Assembly: GCA_963839095.1 (NCBI GenBank)
Contig: CAWIUF010000004.1
Span: 5,106-69,105 of the forward strand
DNA length: 64,000 nt
Direction: 5' to 3'
From: Palsa-504 sp963839095
GTDB lineage: Bacteria; Actinomycetota; Actinomycetes; Streptosporangiales; Streptosporangiaceae
Part shown: one piece after another, positions 16,936 through 26,782 of the stretch
Layout of the letters: each line of letters begins with the position of its first letter
How positions within the stretch are numbered: the first letter of the stretch is position 1
Notes under the pieces: generated by a model
Told to the model about the DNA's origin: nothing
The model's input: only the letters and a program-made list of their open reading frames with translations
The model's database searches: none
Made by a program: the position numbers and the translations under genes

Positions 16936-17565
16936 ATGAAAGTGGGGCGCATCGTGGGCGCGACTCGCACGCCGCGTGACAGCTGGGTCGAGGCCGGGCT
17001 GGCGGCGCTGGCCGCCGGCGGCCCGGATGCCGTTCGCGTCGAGGCGCTGGCGAAGAAGCTCGGCGTCACGAAAGGCGGGTTCTACGGGTACTTCGCCGAC
17101 CGCGACGCGCTGCTGGCGGCGATGCTCGATGCCTGGGAACGGGAGAGCATCGACGAGGTGATCGATCGCGTCGAGCGCGAGGGCGGGGATCCGAGGACCA
17201 AGATCCAGCACGCTGGCGTGCTCACTTTCTCCAGCGACCGCCTGCTGCCGATCGACCTTGCGATCCGGGACTGGGCCCGGCGCGACGAGGCGGTCGCCGA
17301 GCGCCTGCGGCGGGTGGACAACCGGCGCATGGCGCTGCTCCGCGCGATGATCGGCACTTTCTGCTCCGATGCCGACGAGGTCGAGGCCCGCAGCCTGCTC
17401 GCCTTCTGCGTGGCGATCGGCGCGCACTTCCTCGCCGCCGGCCACGGCGACCGCACCCGCGCCCAGGTTCTCGCCCGCGCAGCCGACCTGCTGCTCGACC
17501 GCCCCGCCACGACCACGGCCGCCGGCCTGGCCCCTTCGCCGGAGGCTGACCGCGGAACCGGCTGA
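16936..17565 (+). CDS. TetR-family transcriptional regulator
   Basis: About 209 residues from the ATG at 16936. The helix-turn-helix is in the first 55 residues (VEALAKKLGVTKGGFYGYF), followed by the all-helical ligand domain (AIRDWARRDEAVAERLRRVD). The ATG at 16882 in the same frame lies inside the first operator and adds a non-family segment, so I chose 16936. It should repress itself and the divergent DUF2867 gene through the twin palindromes. A 130-bp piece of this gene recurs at 409-538. Confidence 0.88.
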   Translation: MKVGRIVGATRTPRDSWVEAGLAALAAGGPDAVRVEALAKKLGVTKGGFYGYFADRDALLAAMLDAWERESIDEVIDRVEREGGDPRTKIQHAGVLTFSSDRLLPIDLAIRDWARRDEAVAERLRRVDNRRMALLRAMIGTFCSDADEVEARSLLAFCVAIGAHFLAAGHGDRTRAQVLARAADLLLDRPATTTAAGLAPSPEADRGTG

Positions 17566-17747
17566 TGCCAGGATGCGGCCGCTTCCGGCTCGCGGGTCGG
17601 CTGGTGCCATTCGTCGAAGACGCTGCGGAGCAGGCGCATGGTCAGTTCCGGCGGGCCGGCCAGGATCTCCGACCAGTCGGCATAGAGCACCCGCAGCGCG
17701 TCGCCTTCCAGCGAAGCCCCTGCCGGGCCGGTCTGTGGCTCGGTCAT
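17566..17747 (-). pseudogene. Gene 5' remnant, possibly alpha/beta hydrolase
   Basis: From an ATG with a good AAGGAG ribosome-binding site it reads MTEPQTGPAGASL, then LRVLYADWSEILAGPP and RSVFDEWHQPTREPE. The frame then runs into DNA that is the TetR gene on the other strand, with no further homology. The beginning resembles N-termini of HSL-type esterases, but this is weak. The gene seems to have been cut off by the arrival or rearrangement of the TetR unit. Confidence 0.4.
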
Positions 17748-17902
17748 CTCAGCGCTCCTTACTGGCCGGACGGCGACAAATGCCGGACGGCGACAATGTT
17801 GTGACCTACGGCACAACTGTGGGTGAGGCGCGGCGCCCGTGGTTGTTCCGATGTGGAACAGCGCGAACGGCCAATGTCGGCGGCAGCTGCCAAGCTGGGG
17901 TG

Positions 17903-18595
17903 ATGACAGCGATCACAACGCGGTGCTGGACCGAGGCCGGCACGACCTGGTTCGCCGTCAGCGTCGTAGGACCCGAGCTGGCGGCGCGGGCCGGGCACGT
18001 CCTGATGGACTATCAGCGCGACGGCGACGAATGGCGGCGCGGCTACCCGGCGGACACCCCGGGACTAGATGCCTGCTGGCAGAACTTCGCCGGTTGCGCG
18101 GAGCCGATGCTGCGGCAGGCAGCCGGGCTGGAGCCCGTCCCCTGGCGCGCGGCGCTGCACGAGCTGTGCCGGCGCACCAGCGGGCGGGAGGCAGGCTGGT
18201 GGCTGGCCGGCAGCACGGCGCTGGCCGTGCGCGGCGCGGGAATCGAGCCCGGTGACATCGATCTGGTGTGCTCCGGTGACAGCGCCCGGCGCCTGGGTGC
18301 GATCTTCGCCGACACGCTCATCGAGCCGGTTGCCTATGACAGGAACAGCGACCTCAGCGATTACTGGGGCCGTGCGTTCCCGGGTGCCCGGCTGGAATGG
18401 ATCGGTGATCCCAAGGCCGGCGTCGACTCACCCGCGCCGACCGACTTCGGGCCCGTCGCCGCGTCGCGGCTTGAGACCGTGACGTGGGAAGGGTGGCAGC
18501 TGCGGGTACCTCCGCTTGACTTGCAGCGGGCCGTGAGCCAGCGCCGGGGGCTCACCACCCGCGTGGCACTCATCGACGCGCTCCTCAGGGAATAA
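17903..18595 (+). CDS. Nucleotidyltransferase-like protein
   Basis: A 230-residue protein. The centre has GWWLAGSTALAVRGAG followed by PGDIDLVCSG, which fits the G-S/G-x(n)-D-x-D pattern of the nucleotidyltransferase fold (D-I-D metal ligands). The C-terminus (LDLQRAVSQRRGLTTRVAL) resembles the end of standalone NTases of the aminoglycoside or AbiEii type. The first 90 residues are not recognised. No antitoxin-like partner is next to it. The substrate is unknown. Confidence 0.6.
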   Translation: MTAITTRCWTEAGTTWFAVSVVGPELAARAGHVLMDYQRDGDEWRRGYPADTPGLDACWQNFAGCAEPMLRQAAGLEPVPWRAALHELCRRTSGREAGWWLAGSTALAVRGAGIEPGDIDLVCSGDSARRLGAIFADTLIEPVAYDRNSDLSDYWGRAFPGARLEWIGDPKAGVDSPAPTDFGPVAASRLETVTWEGWQLRVPPLDLQRAVSQRRGLTTRVALIDALLRE

Positions 18596-18797
18596 GCACC
18601 CAAGCCGGCGCGGTGCCGACCTCTAACTCTGCGAAATGTAGTATTTCAGTCACATCCGCACCATATGCAACACGCCTCCCTGTGGCTTACACCGCTGGCT
18701 CGACGGCTGCCGCTGACCGGAGCAGGGAAAGCCGTTCCAGCTGATTAATGCAAGGGAATGATGGCGTGCGCTGAGCCGCCGGGGGCAAAATGGCCGG

Positions 18798-20695
18798 GTG
18801 ACATCGGTCTGGCCCACAATGCCTGAGATGCTCGCCTTGCGTGACACGGATCCGCGCCAGGTGGGTGTCTACGGGTTGCTCGGCCGCCTGGGGGAGGGCG
18901 GGCAGGGCGTCGTGTTCCTGGCCGAGGGCCCGACCGGGAACCCGGCGGCGGTCAAGCTTATGGCGCCGACTACCGATCCGCAGGTCCGGAGCCGTTTCCT
19001 GAAGGAGGTCGCCGCCGCGCAGCGGGTCGCCCGGTTCTGCACCGCGCAGGTTCTGGACGCGGGGATCTTCGAACGGCGGCCGTTCATTGTCAGCGAATAC
19101 GTCAACGGGCCCTCACTGGTCGAGGTCGTCGAGCAATTCGGGCCTCGCGGCGGCGCTGCCCTCGAGCGCATCGCCGTCGCCACGCTGACCGCGCTGGGCG
19201 CGGTGCATGCCGCCGGGATGGTGCATCGCGACTTCAAGCCGGGCAATGTCCTGCTCGGGCCCGACGGGCCAGTGGTGATCGACTTCGGGCTGGCGGCCGT
19301 CCCCGGGATGACCACGGTCCTTTCCGGCGACGTCCTCATCGGAACTCCGGCGTTCATGGCCCCTGAGCAGCTGGCTGGCACCCGGGTGACCGCGGCGGCC
19401 GATATGTGGTCGTGGGCCGTGACGATGGTATTCGCGGGCACCGGCGAGCAGCCCTTCAAGGGCGACTCGCTGACCGCCACGGCCTACGCCATCCTTCATG
19501 CCGAGCCGCGTTTGGGCAGCCTTCCCGAACCACTGCGCTCGCTGGTCTACAAGTGCCTCGACAAGAACGCAGCGGGACAGGCCGTCGGCCCGCGGTGCGC
19601 TCGGCGAGCTGGTGGCCGCCGGAGCGCGGCTTACGGGACCGATGCCGCCCCCGGTCGCCGCGCCGTCCGCGGATGAGGAGACCCCTAGCCCGCAGCGTGC
19701 GCCGGTCATGCCGCCCAGACCGCGGCCCGGCAGCGTCGATGGCCTGATCAGCGCCCGCCCGGCGTCCGGGCCGGGGGTGGCGTCCGGATCCCGGTCAGCA
19801 CGGCACGGGAGTCGTCATCGCACCCGGTGGCGCCGGCGGGCCCCGGTGCTGCTGGCCGCGTGCCTGCTGGCCATCGCGGTCGGCGTGCTCGTCGTTAGTC
19901 TCCCCCGGTCCGGCCCGGCATCGGACCAGCTAGCGGGCAGCCGTACTCCGGCGAGCAATCCAGTCGACGCCCAGACCGTGGCGAGGAACAAGGCCATCGC
20001 CTGGATCCTGCAGCAGGTCGACCGGGCCGCCCTCGTGTCCTGCGACCCCCAGGTATGCAGGGCCCTGGTCCGTGCGGGCTTCCCGTCCGGAAACGTGTCG
20101 CAGCTCGGGCCGGCGTCGAATGATCCGCTCGGCTCGGCTCTGGTGGTCGTCACCACGCCCGTCCGAGCTCAGTACAGGAGCCGGCTGGCTTCTGTCTACG
20201 CTCCGGCCATCATCGCCAGCTTCGGCTCCGGGGCCAACAGGATCGACATCCGCCTGGTCTATCCCGGCGGTGCCGCCGGCTACGACGCCGTTCGGCAAAC
20301 GGACTTGCGCCACAGGAAGGCGGTCGGCGCCGAGCTGCTGGCGAACAGCCACATCAAGGCCTCGGCCGCGGCCAGGGCGCAGCTTCTCAGCGGCGATGTC
20401 GATCCCCGGCTGCCGGAGCTCCTCGCCTACATGGCCGACCGCCACCCCGTGCGCATCACGGATTTCGTCGACCAGTCGCCTGGTGGCGGACCTGCCAGCC
20501 TGCTGCGGTCGGTAGACCTGGCCACGGTGGTCAGCGCGGCGCAGATGACTCGTGCCGCCTACGTCGGCTGGATGTACGCGCTCATCGGCCAGCAGCAAGC
20601 CGAGTATCGCCCCGCCTCCTGGCAGACAGCTCACGCTGCCTGCTGGCGGGTCCGTGCTGAGGATCGAGTACGGCGCGCCGAGCCCGCTCAGCTAG
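18798..20695 (+). pseudogene. Membrane Ser/Thr protein kinase (two frameshifts)
   Basis: The kinase domain is complete: LGRLGEGGQGVVF loop, Lys in AAVKLM, catalytic VHRDFKPGNVLL, VIDFGLA and FMAPEQL. At about 19585, just after DKNAAG, a one-base shift moves to the frame of the juxtamembrane linker, a transmembrane helix (PVLLAACLLAIAVGVLVVSL) and an outer domain. A second shift near 20615 leads to the natural end, VLRIEYGAPSPLS and TAG at 20693. As written only a soluble kinase can be made. Two indels, real or error, would restore a PknB-like receptor kinase of about 630 residues. Confidence 0.8.
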
Positions 20696-21038
20696 CTGGG
20701 GTCCGGGCCTGGTCGGCCAGGACAGGGCCGGACGCGTCCCGCTGCGCGGCCGGAGCGCCCTCGCGCTCCCCTCCAAGTAGGCGCGAGGACGCTGCCGACC
20801 TGCAGCGCGTTGATCTCGGTAAAGTTAGGAAGAAACAGGAAGACAACTCCTGCATTAGGCACTTTAGGTGAGCACAGATAGGAAGTAAAGAGTATTGACG
20901 AGATGAGTCGAGAAGAGAAGTGCAGCCCGGTATGGTTAGGAGTGGGCAGAAGAGCTAGAATTTTCTATCCTCTTCGGGTGGGGATGGTCATGTGGCTGGA
21001 GGCGCGACTAGCATCGGGTCGCGGGGAAGGGCGGTCAT
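20696..21038. other. AT- and purine-rich gap
   Basis: About 340 bp. From roughly 20815 to 20980 the plus strand is unusually rich in A and G and visibly lower in GC than its surroundings, with GAAG, AGGAAG and AGAAGAG repeats. No coding frame or terminator stem is convincing. It must contain the promoter of the XRE gene. Confidence 0.5.
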
Positions 21039-21428
21039 ATGGCCGGTGAGGACTGGCAGCGGCTTGCCGATTACGTCATCGCACGCCGGGTCGAGCTAGG
21101 CATGCGGGACAGGCGGGCGTTTGCCGAGGTGACAGGAGTGACCGAGCGGACGCTGGGAAAGCTCGAGAACGGCCAGCACGTTTCCCCCAGCACGCTCGGC
21201 ATGGTCGAGAACCGGCTCGGCTGGGCTCCGGGTTCGTGCCGGCGGGTACTCGCAGGCGGGGAACCCAAGGCAGGGTCGCCGGATCTCGGGCAGGCCGAGT
21301 ATGAAGACCCGACGCTGTGGCACATCGCGAGCACCCCGGGCCTGCCTCCCGACGTGGTTCGCGGCCTCGTCGCCCTGGCCCGGAACTGGCGGCAAGGCGG
21401 CGATGACGCTGACGAGCCAGCCCGCTAG
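21039..21428 (+). CDS. XRE-family DNA-binding protein
   Basis: A 129-residue protein with an N-terminal Cro/CI helix-turn-helix (DYVIARRVELGMRDRRAF, then VTERTLGKLENGQHVSPS). The rest is acidic and unrecognised (PTLWHIASTPGLPPDVVRGL). GGAAGGG lies before the ATG. Domain order matches many actinobacterial XRE proteins that act with DUF397 partners, but none is present here. Target unknown. Confidence 0.8.
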   Translation: MAGEDWQRLADYVIARRVELGMRDRRAFAEVTGVTERTLGKLENGQHVSPSTLGMVENRLGWAPGSCRRVLAGGEPKAGSPDLGQAEYEDPTLWHIASTPGLPPDVVRGLVALARNWRQGGDDADEPAR

Positions 21429-21485
21429 CTCACCTGGCCGCTGCATCCAGCCGGGGACCGGGTTGCGGCTGCCAGGACTCCGGGC

Positions 21486-21662
21486 TCAACGGCGCCTCGA
21501 GGGCGCGAGAAAGCCAAAGTAGAACGCCACGAACACCACGACGATCCCGACGTTCGCCAGCAGTCGCTCCCACAGCCGGCCTTCGAAGAACAGGACGTCG
21601 ACGACGACCACGGTGGCCACCAGCACGAGCACGTAAAGCACGACGACTGGCCGTCTTCCCAT
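21486..21662 (-). CDS. Small two-helix membrane protein
   Basis: A 58-residue frame starting MGRRPVVVLYVLVLVATVVV with two hydrophobic stretches separated by EGRLWERLL and ending in a basic tail (APSRRR). Likely an inner-membrane hairpin. An upstream ATG at 21707 would add 15 polar residues. No family known. It lies alone between the XRE and ArsR genes. Confidence 0.5.
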   Translation of the reverse strand: MGRRPVVVLYVLVLVATVVVVDVLFFEGRLWERLLANVGIVVVFVAFYFGFLAPSRRR

Positions 21663-21798
21663 CCTCCCTTGGTACTGCCAGCAGTCCTCCCTGTCAATCG
21701 GGTACAAGCCCCGCCGGACCCGGTAGATAAGGCATCTATTAGCCGGTTTCCGCAGGCAGAGCAGGCAGAGCAGGCGGGACGGCGGCTGCGACCAGAGC

Positions 21799-22833
21799 TT
21801 AGGAGACGGTTCCTGGCCGCAGCGTGGCGGATGTGCGCTGCGTGCTGATCATGCTCTGCGCCAGGGGCGTCTGCCAGTACAGCACGCTCCGGCCAGTCCG
21901 CCGGCTGGAGAGCAGGCCGTTGGCTTTCAGCACCGTCAGGTGCTCGCTGACCGATCCCGGGCTCTGGCCGAGCTCGCGCGCCAGCTGCGTCGTGGTGACC
22001 GGGACGGCGGCGCGTTCCAGGATCGCCGCCCGGGTCCGGCCGACCAGGGCGGCGAGCTGGCTGGCCGGCTCATGGTCGGGCGGTTCCAGGCCTTCCCACA
22101 CCCGCCCGACGCCGTGCGCCGGATACGTGAGGCTGAAGACCCCTGGCTCGCCGTCCTCGATCACGAGGACGGGGTAGCCGAAGACGGATGGCGTCAATAT
22201 CAGCTGGGTCGCGCGGTAGGTTGCGCCCGCGTGGTGCGGCTTGTCCACCAGGAGGTCGTAGTCCCGCACGGTGGCCTCGGTATGCAGGTCGTCCAGCAGG
22301 GCGAACAGGCCGCGCTCGGCCATGGCGCCCACCCGGAACGCCACGTCTGCCTCGAGTACCGCGCAGATACGAGGCCAGTGCGGCGCGATCGCCGCGGTCC
22401 AGTATTCCCAGAGTTTCTCGGCGAGGATGCCCGGCCCGCGCGTGCCGGCACCCAGCAGGTCGGTCAGGGGAGCCGGACATGCCCGGTCACCCCAGGGCTG
22501 GGCCAGGTCGGCCATCAGCTCCTCGGGCGACAGATGCGTGATGTCCGTCAGCTGGTCCTCGATGGTGACCCGGGCCGTATCCGCTATGGGCGTCAGGCAT
22601 GACGGAATCCATTTCCCGGGCGGGGCCACCGCGAGCAGCAAGGGCAGATCGACGCCGCTCAGGCGGCTACGGGTCAGGTGCAGCCAGCGTGCATGGAGGT
22701 GAGTGAGATGCGGTCGCCCGAGGAGCCGAAGGCTGAGCGCCACCTCGCCCAGCGGCGAGAACGTGAACCGCGTGCGTCCCAGGGCCTCACCACTCAGCTG
22801 GAACGTGATCACCCGCTGCCTCCGAATCCTCAT
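21799..22833 (-). CDS. ArsR-type transcriptional regulator with DUF5937-like domain
   Basis: A 344-residue regulator. The C-terminal part (about 255-330) holds a winged helix (TTTQLARELGQSPGSVSEHL, then LKANGLLSSRRTGRSVLYW). The long N-terminal part (FSPLGEVALSLRLLGRPHL) matches the actinobacterial DUF5937 arrangement. The start was placed at MRIRRQRVITF, where homology begins; upstream codons are not family-like. It is divergent from the LLM/DUF899 pair and probably controls it. Confidence 0.85.
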   Translation of the reverse strand: MRIRRQRVITFQLSGEALGRTRFTFSPLGEVALSLRLLGRPHLTHLHARWLHLTRSRLSGVDLPLLLAVAPPGKWIPSCLTPIADTARVTIEDQLTDITHLSPEELMADLAQPWGDRACPAPLTDLLGAGTRGPGILAEKLWEYWTAAIAPHWPRICAVLEADVAFRVGAMAERGLFALLDDLHTEATVRDYDLLVDKPHHAGATYRATQLILTPSVFGYPVLVIEDGEPGVFSLTYPAHGVGRVWEGLEPPDHEPASQLAALVGRTRAAILERAAVPVTTTQLARELGQSPGSVSEHLTVLKANGLLSSRRTGRSVLYWQTPLAQSMISTQRTSATLRPGTVS

Positions 22834-22938
22834 CTCTAGGCTGACATGAAGTCCAGCTGCCTGGGTACCGGTGATGCCACCTTTCGGCTGCAGCCGAACC
22901 GTTGCCAGCAACGAGTTGCTCGACCCTAGGCTCCTCCC

Positions 22939-23772
22939 GTGAACACCATGGCAATAGCCAAACTAGGCTCGACCGGCGCGGTGATCGACGTGACGCCCCA
23001 CGAGGAGTTCATCGCCACCGCGGTCACGCTGGAGGACCTCGGGTACCCCGCGATCTGGCTCAGCGGCGGCCGGCTCGAGCGACTGGAGCAGGTCCTGGCC
23101 GTCCTGGAGGCCACCCGCAGCGCGAAGGTCGGCACCTCCATCATCGCCGCGGACCAGTTCGGTCCCGACGCCGTACTGGACCTTTACCGGCGGGCCGAGG
23201 CATCATGCCCCGGCCGGCTCGTCCTGGGGCTCGGCGGAGCGCACGGGCCCAGGCCGCTGGCGGTCCTCGGCGACTACTTCGACCGGCTTTCCGCCGTCCC
23301 CCCGGGGTCACGCCTGCTCGCCGCGCTCGGCCACCGCATGCTGGAACTCGCCCGCGACCGTACCGGCGGGGCCCTGCCGATCCTGGTGACCCCGGACTAC
23401 ACGGCGTCGGCGCGTGAGATCCTCGGTGACGCCGTGCTCGTGGTGGAGCAGCTGGTCGTCCTGGAGGACGACCCGGCGCAGGCGCGAGCCCTCGCGGCGG
23501 GGCTTCTTCGCTTCATGCGGACGATCCCCGGTTACCCGCAGAACTTCCGCCGGATGGGGTTCGCCGACGATGACATATCCGGGCTCAGCGACCGCCTGAT
23601 CGACGGTCTCGTGGCCTGGGGTGACGGCGCCGCGATCGCCAAACGGGTCGCCGAGCACCGGCAGGCCGGGGCCGATCACGTGGCCGTGATGCTGGTCAAC
23701 CAGACGGATCAGCTGAACAGCTGGAGATCCCTCGCCGGTGCCCTCCTGGAGCCGGGGGAAAGGCAGCCATGA
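22939..23772 (+). CDS. F420-dependent LLM-class oxidoreductase (TIGR03620-like)
   Basis: A 277-residue luciferase-like TIM barrel. Family features include AVTLEDLGYPAIWLSGGR at the start, VGTSIIAADQFGP, GRLVLGLGGAHG and a C-terminal HRQAGADHVAVMLV. Such proteins use reduced F420 or FMN to oxidise or reduce small organic molecules. Length matches TIGR03620. It is followed 39 bp later by DUF899, suggesting a two-gene operon behind the divergent ArsR regulator. Confidence 0.88.
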   Translation: MNTMAIAKLGSTGAVIDVTPHEEFIATAVTLEDLGYPAIWLSGGRLERLEQVLAVLEATRSAKVGTSIIAADQFGPDAVLDLYRRAEASCPGRLVLGLGGAHGPRPLAVLGDYFDRLSAVPPGSRLLAALGHRMLELARDRTGGALPILVTPDYTASAREILGDAVLVVEQLVVLEDDPAQARALAAGLLRFMRTIPGYPQNFRRMGFADDDISGLSDRLIDGLVAWGDGAAIAKRVAEHRQAGADHVAVMLVNQTDQLNSWRSLAGALLEPGERQP

Positions 23773-23811
23773 CGACCTCGGCACCGCGCTGAGCACTGAG
23801 AAGGGATCAAG

Positions 23812-24600
23812 ATGAAGACGCCGGGAAACCTGCCCGCGATCGTGTCCCGCGAGGAGTGGCTCGCCGCCCGCCTGGAACTGCTGGCAAAGGAGAAGGAAGT
23901 GACCCGGGCCCGGGACCGGCTCAACGCGGATCGCCGCCGGCTGCCCATGGTCCGCGTGGACGAGCCGTACACGTTCGAGGGCCCGGACGGGCCGGTGGGC
24001 CTGCTCGACCTGTTCGAGGGGCGCCTGCAACTGGTGATGCACCACTTCATGCTCAGCCCGGACTGGGACACTGCCTGCTCGAGCTGCTCCTCGGCCGCCG
24101 ACCAGATCGGCCGGTTGCGCCAGCTGCACGTGCGCAACACCACGCTCGTGGCGGTGTCGCGCGCGCCGTACCCGAAACTCGCCGCGTACCGCGAGCGGAT
24201 GGGCTGGAGGTTCCCCTGGTACTCCTCGTACGGGACCAGCTTCAACTACGACTTCCACGCCACCCTCGACGACCGGGTCGCCCCGGTGCTGCTGCACTTC
24301 CGCACCGAAGCCGAGCTCGCCGATGCCGGGATACCGTGGACCGGCGGGGGATGGACCGAGGACATGCGCGGTGAGGAGATGCCGGGCATCAGCGCGTTCC
24401 TGCGGGTCGGCGACGAGGTCTTTCACACGTACTCGACGTTCGGCCGCGGCATCGAGGAGTTCCACAACGGCTACCCGTGGCTCGACCTCACCGCCCTCGG
24501 CCGCCAGGAGGCGTGGGAAGAGCCGAAAGGACGCGCGGAACCACTTGGCCTGCAGGTCGGCGGTCCCGCCATGCGCCTGCCGGACGAGTACGACACCTGA
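23812..24600 (+). CDS. DUF899 family thioredoxin-like protein
   Basis: A 262-residue protein of the DUF899 family, which has a thioredoxin-like fold. Landmarks are REEWLAARLELLAKEKE, LDLFEGRLQLVMHHFML, CSSCSSAADQIG (cysteine-rich site) and a C-terminal VFHTYSTFGRGIEEF. A ribosome-binding AAGGGATC precedes the ATG. Function unproven; often found with ArsR regulators and detoxification genes, as here. Confidence 0.88.
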   Translation: MKTPGNLPAIVSREEWLAARLELLAKEKEVTRARDRLNADRRRLPMVRVDEPYTFEGPDGPVGLLDLFEGRLQLVMHHFMLSPDWDTACSSCSSAADQIGRLRQLHVRNTTLVAVSRAPYPKLAAYRERMGWRFPWYSSYGTSFNYDFHATLDDRVAPVLLHFRTEAELADAGIPWTGGGWTEDMRGEEMPGISAFLRVGDEVFHTYSTFGRGIEEFHNGYPWLDLTALGRQEAWEEPKGRAEPLGLQVGGPAMRLPDEYDT

Positions 24601-24605
24601 TCAGG

Positions 24606-25217
24606 TCACTCTGCAGCCAGCCGGCTACCCGGGAACAGCCGGCGCGTGTTCGCGGCGAGAGCGCCGTCCACGGATCCAGCCGGGTCCCCGGCGCCCGCGA
24701 GCGCCTGCGCGCCCATCTCCACGACGAACTCAGGCGTGAACGGGTAGTCGCTGCCCGGATGGCGGGCGACGGTACCGTTGAGAACCAGGTTCACTATCGC
24801 CCTGGTGGTGTCGAAGAGGAACTCGATCATCGGCCGCGGCCGATTCAGCGACGTGCTCTCCCAGCAGGCCGGCGAGGTCGGGTGCACGAACACGCGCGCA
24901 TGCCGTCGGTCGAGCTCGGCAAAGAGCGGCTCGAGGGCCGGGTCACCGAGGTAGGTTCCGCCGGCATTGGTCAGCAGGGCCACCCCGTCCACCCCGAGCT
25001 GGTCGTAGCAGTAGCGGATCTCAGCCAGAGAACCGTCCACGTCCGGGGTCGGCAGCGCCGCGAACAGCCCGAACCGGCCAGGATGCGCTTCCGCGGCCCG
25101 ATGACCCTCCTCGTTGACCTGGCGAGCGAGATCGCGAGCCGCCCCGTCGTCACCGAAGTGAACGCCCGGCGATGAGATCGACAGCAGCGAGGCAGCGATG
25201 CCGAGGCGGTCCATCAT
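24606..25217 (-). pseudogene. Amidohydrolase (ACMSD-like), internally deleted
   Basis: A 203-residue frame with PF04909 features: QVNEEGHRAAEAHPGRFGLF, LPTPDVDGSLAEI, and VFVHPTSPACWE. The N-terminal metal-binding HxH strand is missing; the frame starts at what is normally the end of that segment. The sequence also jumps from NGTVARHPG to SDYPFTPEFV, skipping the roughly 60-80 residues that normally lie between (including the PHAGG metal ligand). Both losses remove the active site, although the reading frame stays open. An inactive remnant. Confidence 0.7.
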
Positions 25218-25263
25218 CGCGACATGCCCGCGACGTTACTCCCGGAGACCGGGCCGGCGACGG

Positions 25264-25533
25264 TCAGCAGTGGGCCGCGCACAGCGGCTGATAGTGGGCT
25301 GCGTTGACGGAGTAAGGCCGGCCGGTGTCCGGGTGGCGCTGCTCATGCGGGTCGAGCCCGTCGTAACCCAGGTAGGTGGCGGGCTCGCTGCACACGGCGC
25401 ACAGCCTGACCTTCGCGGTCTCGCGCCCGGCGCCGTTGGCCTCGTCCCGCCGGAACCGGATCCACAGCATGAGGGAGAACACGGCGACGTGCAGTACCGA
25501 CAACGCAATGATCAGGATCAGGCTGCTGCTCAC
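25264..25533 (-). CDS. Small membrane protein with cysteine pair
   Basis: An 89-residue protein from a GTG preceded by GGGAGG. One N-terminal transmembrane helix (LILIIALSVLHVAVFSLML) is followed by a soluble tail with CAVC, H and PLCAAHC, a layout able to bind zinc. No family known to me. It lies alone between the amidohydrolase remnant and the next plus-strand gene. Confidence 0.55.
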   Translation of the reverse strand: MSSSLILIIALSVLHVAVFSLMLWIRFRRDEANGAGRETAKVRLCAVCSEPATYLGYDGLDPHEQRHPDTGRPYSVNAAHYQPLCAAHC

Positions 25534-25756
25534 GTCGCGGTTCCTCCCTGCCCGCTAAAACCAGCACCCGCCGCCGTTTCATCCGGCTCCACGGCGCGAT
25601 CTACGTCACCCGCCGCCCGGCCTTCTGGCCGGTCCGTCCCGGGATGGCGGCTCCGTGGCCGAGATGCGACACTAGTGCCTCTGTGGTGCGTTTTAGGAGA
25701 CTGCCTGTGTCGGTAATCCGTAGTCCTCGACACGGACGCAGGACGGCCGGCGCCTG

Positions 25757-26482
25757 ATGACCGCAGATCCGTCGTGGGACATCATGCCGGTGGCCGATCC
25801 GGCCCTGCGCGACCGCAAGCGGCGGCGCCTGCTCGACCGCAGCCTGATGTGCGATCCGGTGGGCCTGGCGGAACCGTTGTATCAGCTCCGTGATCGGGAT
25901 CAGGTCGTGCTGCCCTCCGCCCTGGACCGGATGAGCCGTGAGCTGCTGATCCGCGCCCAGGTCGCCATCGGCGACGCGCTCGATCCGGTCCCTGACGGTG
26001 ATCCGGTCACCGACGGGGCGATGGAGTCCCCTGACGTCCTGGCGGAATCCACGCTGCGGTGGCACGAGTGGCAGATCGCGATCGCCCTGCGCGATATCAC
26101 CGACCTGCGGGCGGAATACGAACACAACGCGGCCGCGAGCACCGGGCCCCTGACATCCTCGGTCCTCGGACCGCAGCACCGTGCCCTGCAGCTAGCCCAG
26201 GACGCGATCGAGTCCAGGGTCACCGCGGTGGAACGCTACGCAGCGCAGGTATGCGCGGCCAGGGCCGCGCTGCGGGACCTGCACAACGCGCTGCGGATCT
26301 CGAACCTGAACGACAGCTACCTGGACCTCGTCGCCCGCACCGCCGCCGACGAGCATGCCGTCACTGAGATCAGCGGCCTGACCGACCAGGCGACCGCGGC
26401 GGCGCAGGCCGTCCGCGACTCGATGCGACAGGTCGGCCTGGCCGCCGAGGCGCTGGCCCTGCCCGAACCAGCGGCCGGATAA
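25757..26482 (+). CDS. Hypothetical helical protein
   Basis: A 241-residue intact frame starting MTADPSWDIMPVADPALRDR. Composition is alanine- and charge-rich with long helical stretches (DAIESRVTAVERYAAQVCAA and RTAADEHAVTEISGLTD) that could form coiled coils. No signal peptide, membrane helix or catalytic motif is seen, and I do not recognise the family. Neighbours give no hint of its role. Confidence 0.55.
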   Translation: MTADPSWDIMPVADPALRDRKRRRLLDRSLMCDPVGLAEPLYQLRDRDQVVLPSALDRMSRELLIRAQVAIGDALDPVPDGDPVTDGAMESPDVLAESTLRWHEWQIAIALRDITDLRAEYEHNAAASTGPLTSSVLGPQHRALQLAQDAIESRVTAVERYAAQVCAARAALRDLHNALRISNLNDSYLDLVARTAADEHAVTEISGLTDQATAAAQAVRDSMRQVGLAAEALALPEPAAG

Positions 26483-26498
26483 GGCCACCGGGGACCCG

Positions 26499-26704
26499 CT
26501 AGCGCCACTGCTCGCGCGGGAGCACCAGGTAACTCGCCTGCCCGCGTCCGAACGGCCAGTCCGTCCGCTCGTTCTCGACCAGGATGACCGCCAGGTCCTC
26601 GGGCCGCACGTACGATGCGCTCGGCCAGCAGTTCCGCCAGCCGGGCGTACGAACGCGCTCTTCGCCTCGGCGGTCCGGCCCGCCGAGAGCGTCACCCTGA
26701 CCAT
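26499..26704 (-). pseudogene. Broken tautomerase-family protein
   Basis: Starts MVRVTLSAGRTAEAKSAF as in 4-oxalocrotonate tautomerases. After a shift it continues in another frame with RPEDLAVILVENERTDWPFG and ends with VLPREQWR. The joined protein would be about 67 residues, right for the family. The catalytic proline expected directly after the first methionine is a valine here. The frameshift plus missing proline mark it as dead. Confidence 0.65.
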
Positions 26705-26782
26705 CGCCGATCGGCCCCGTGTCCCTCCTCGATGAGTTGACGCCCCCGGAACCGTCTTACCTTCGACAACGGGAGGTACACA

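Noticed and set aside
21750..21780. Short GCAGGCAGA tandem repeat before the ArsR gene end
   Set aside because: Fewer than four units, no coding or structural meaning seen; likely polymerase slippage.
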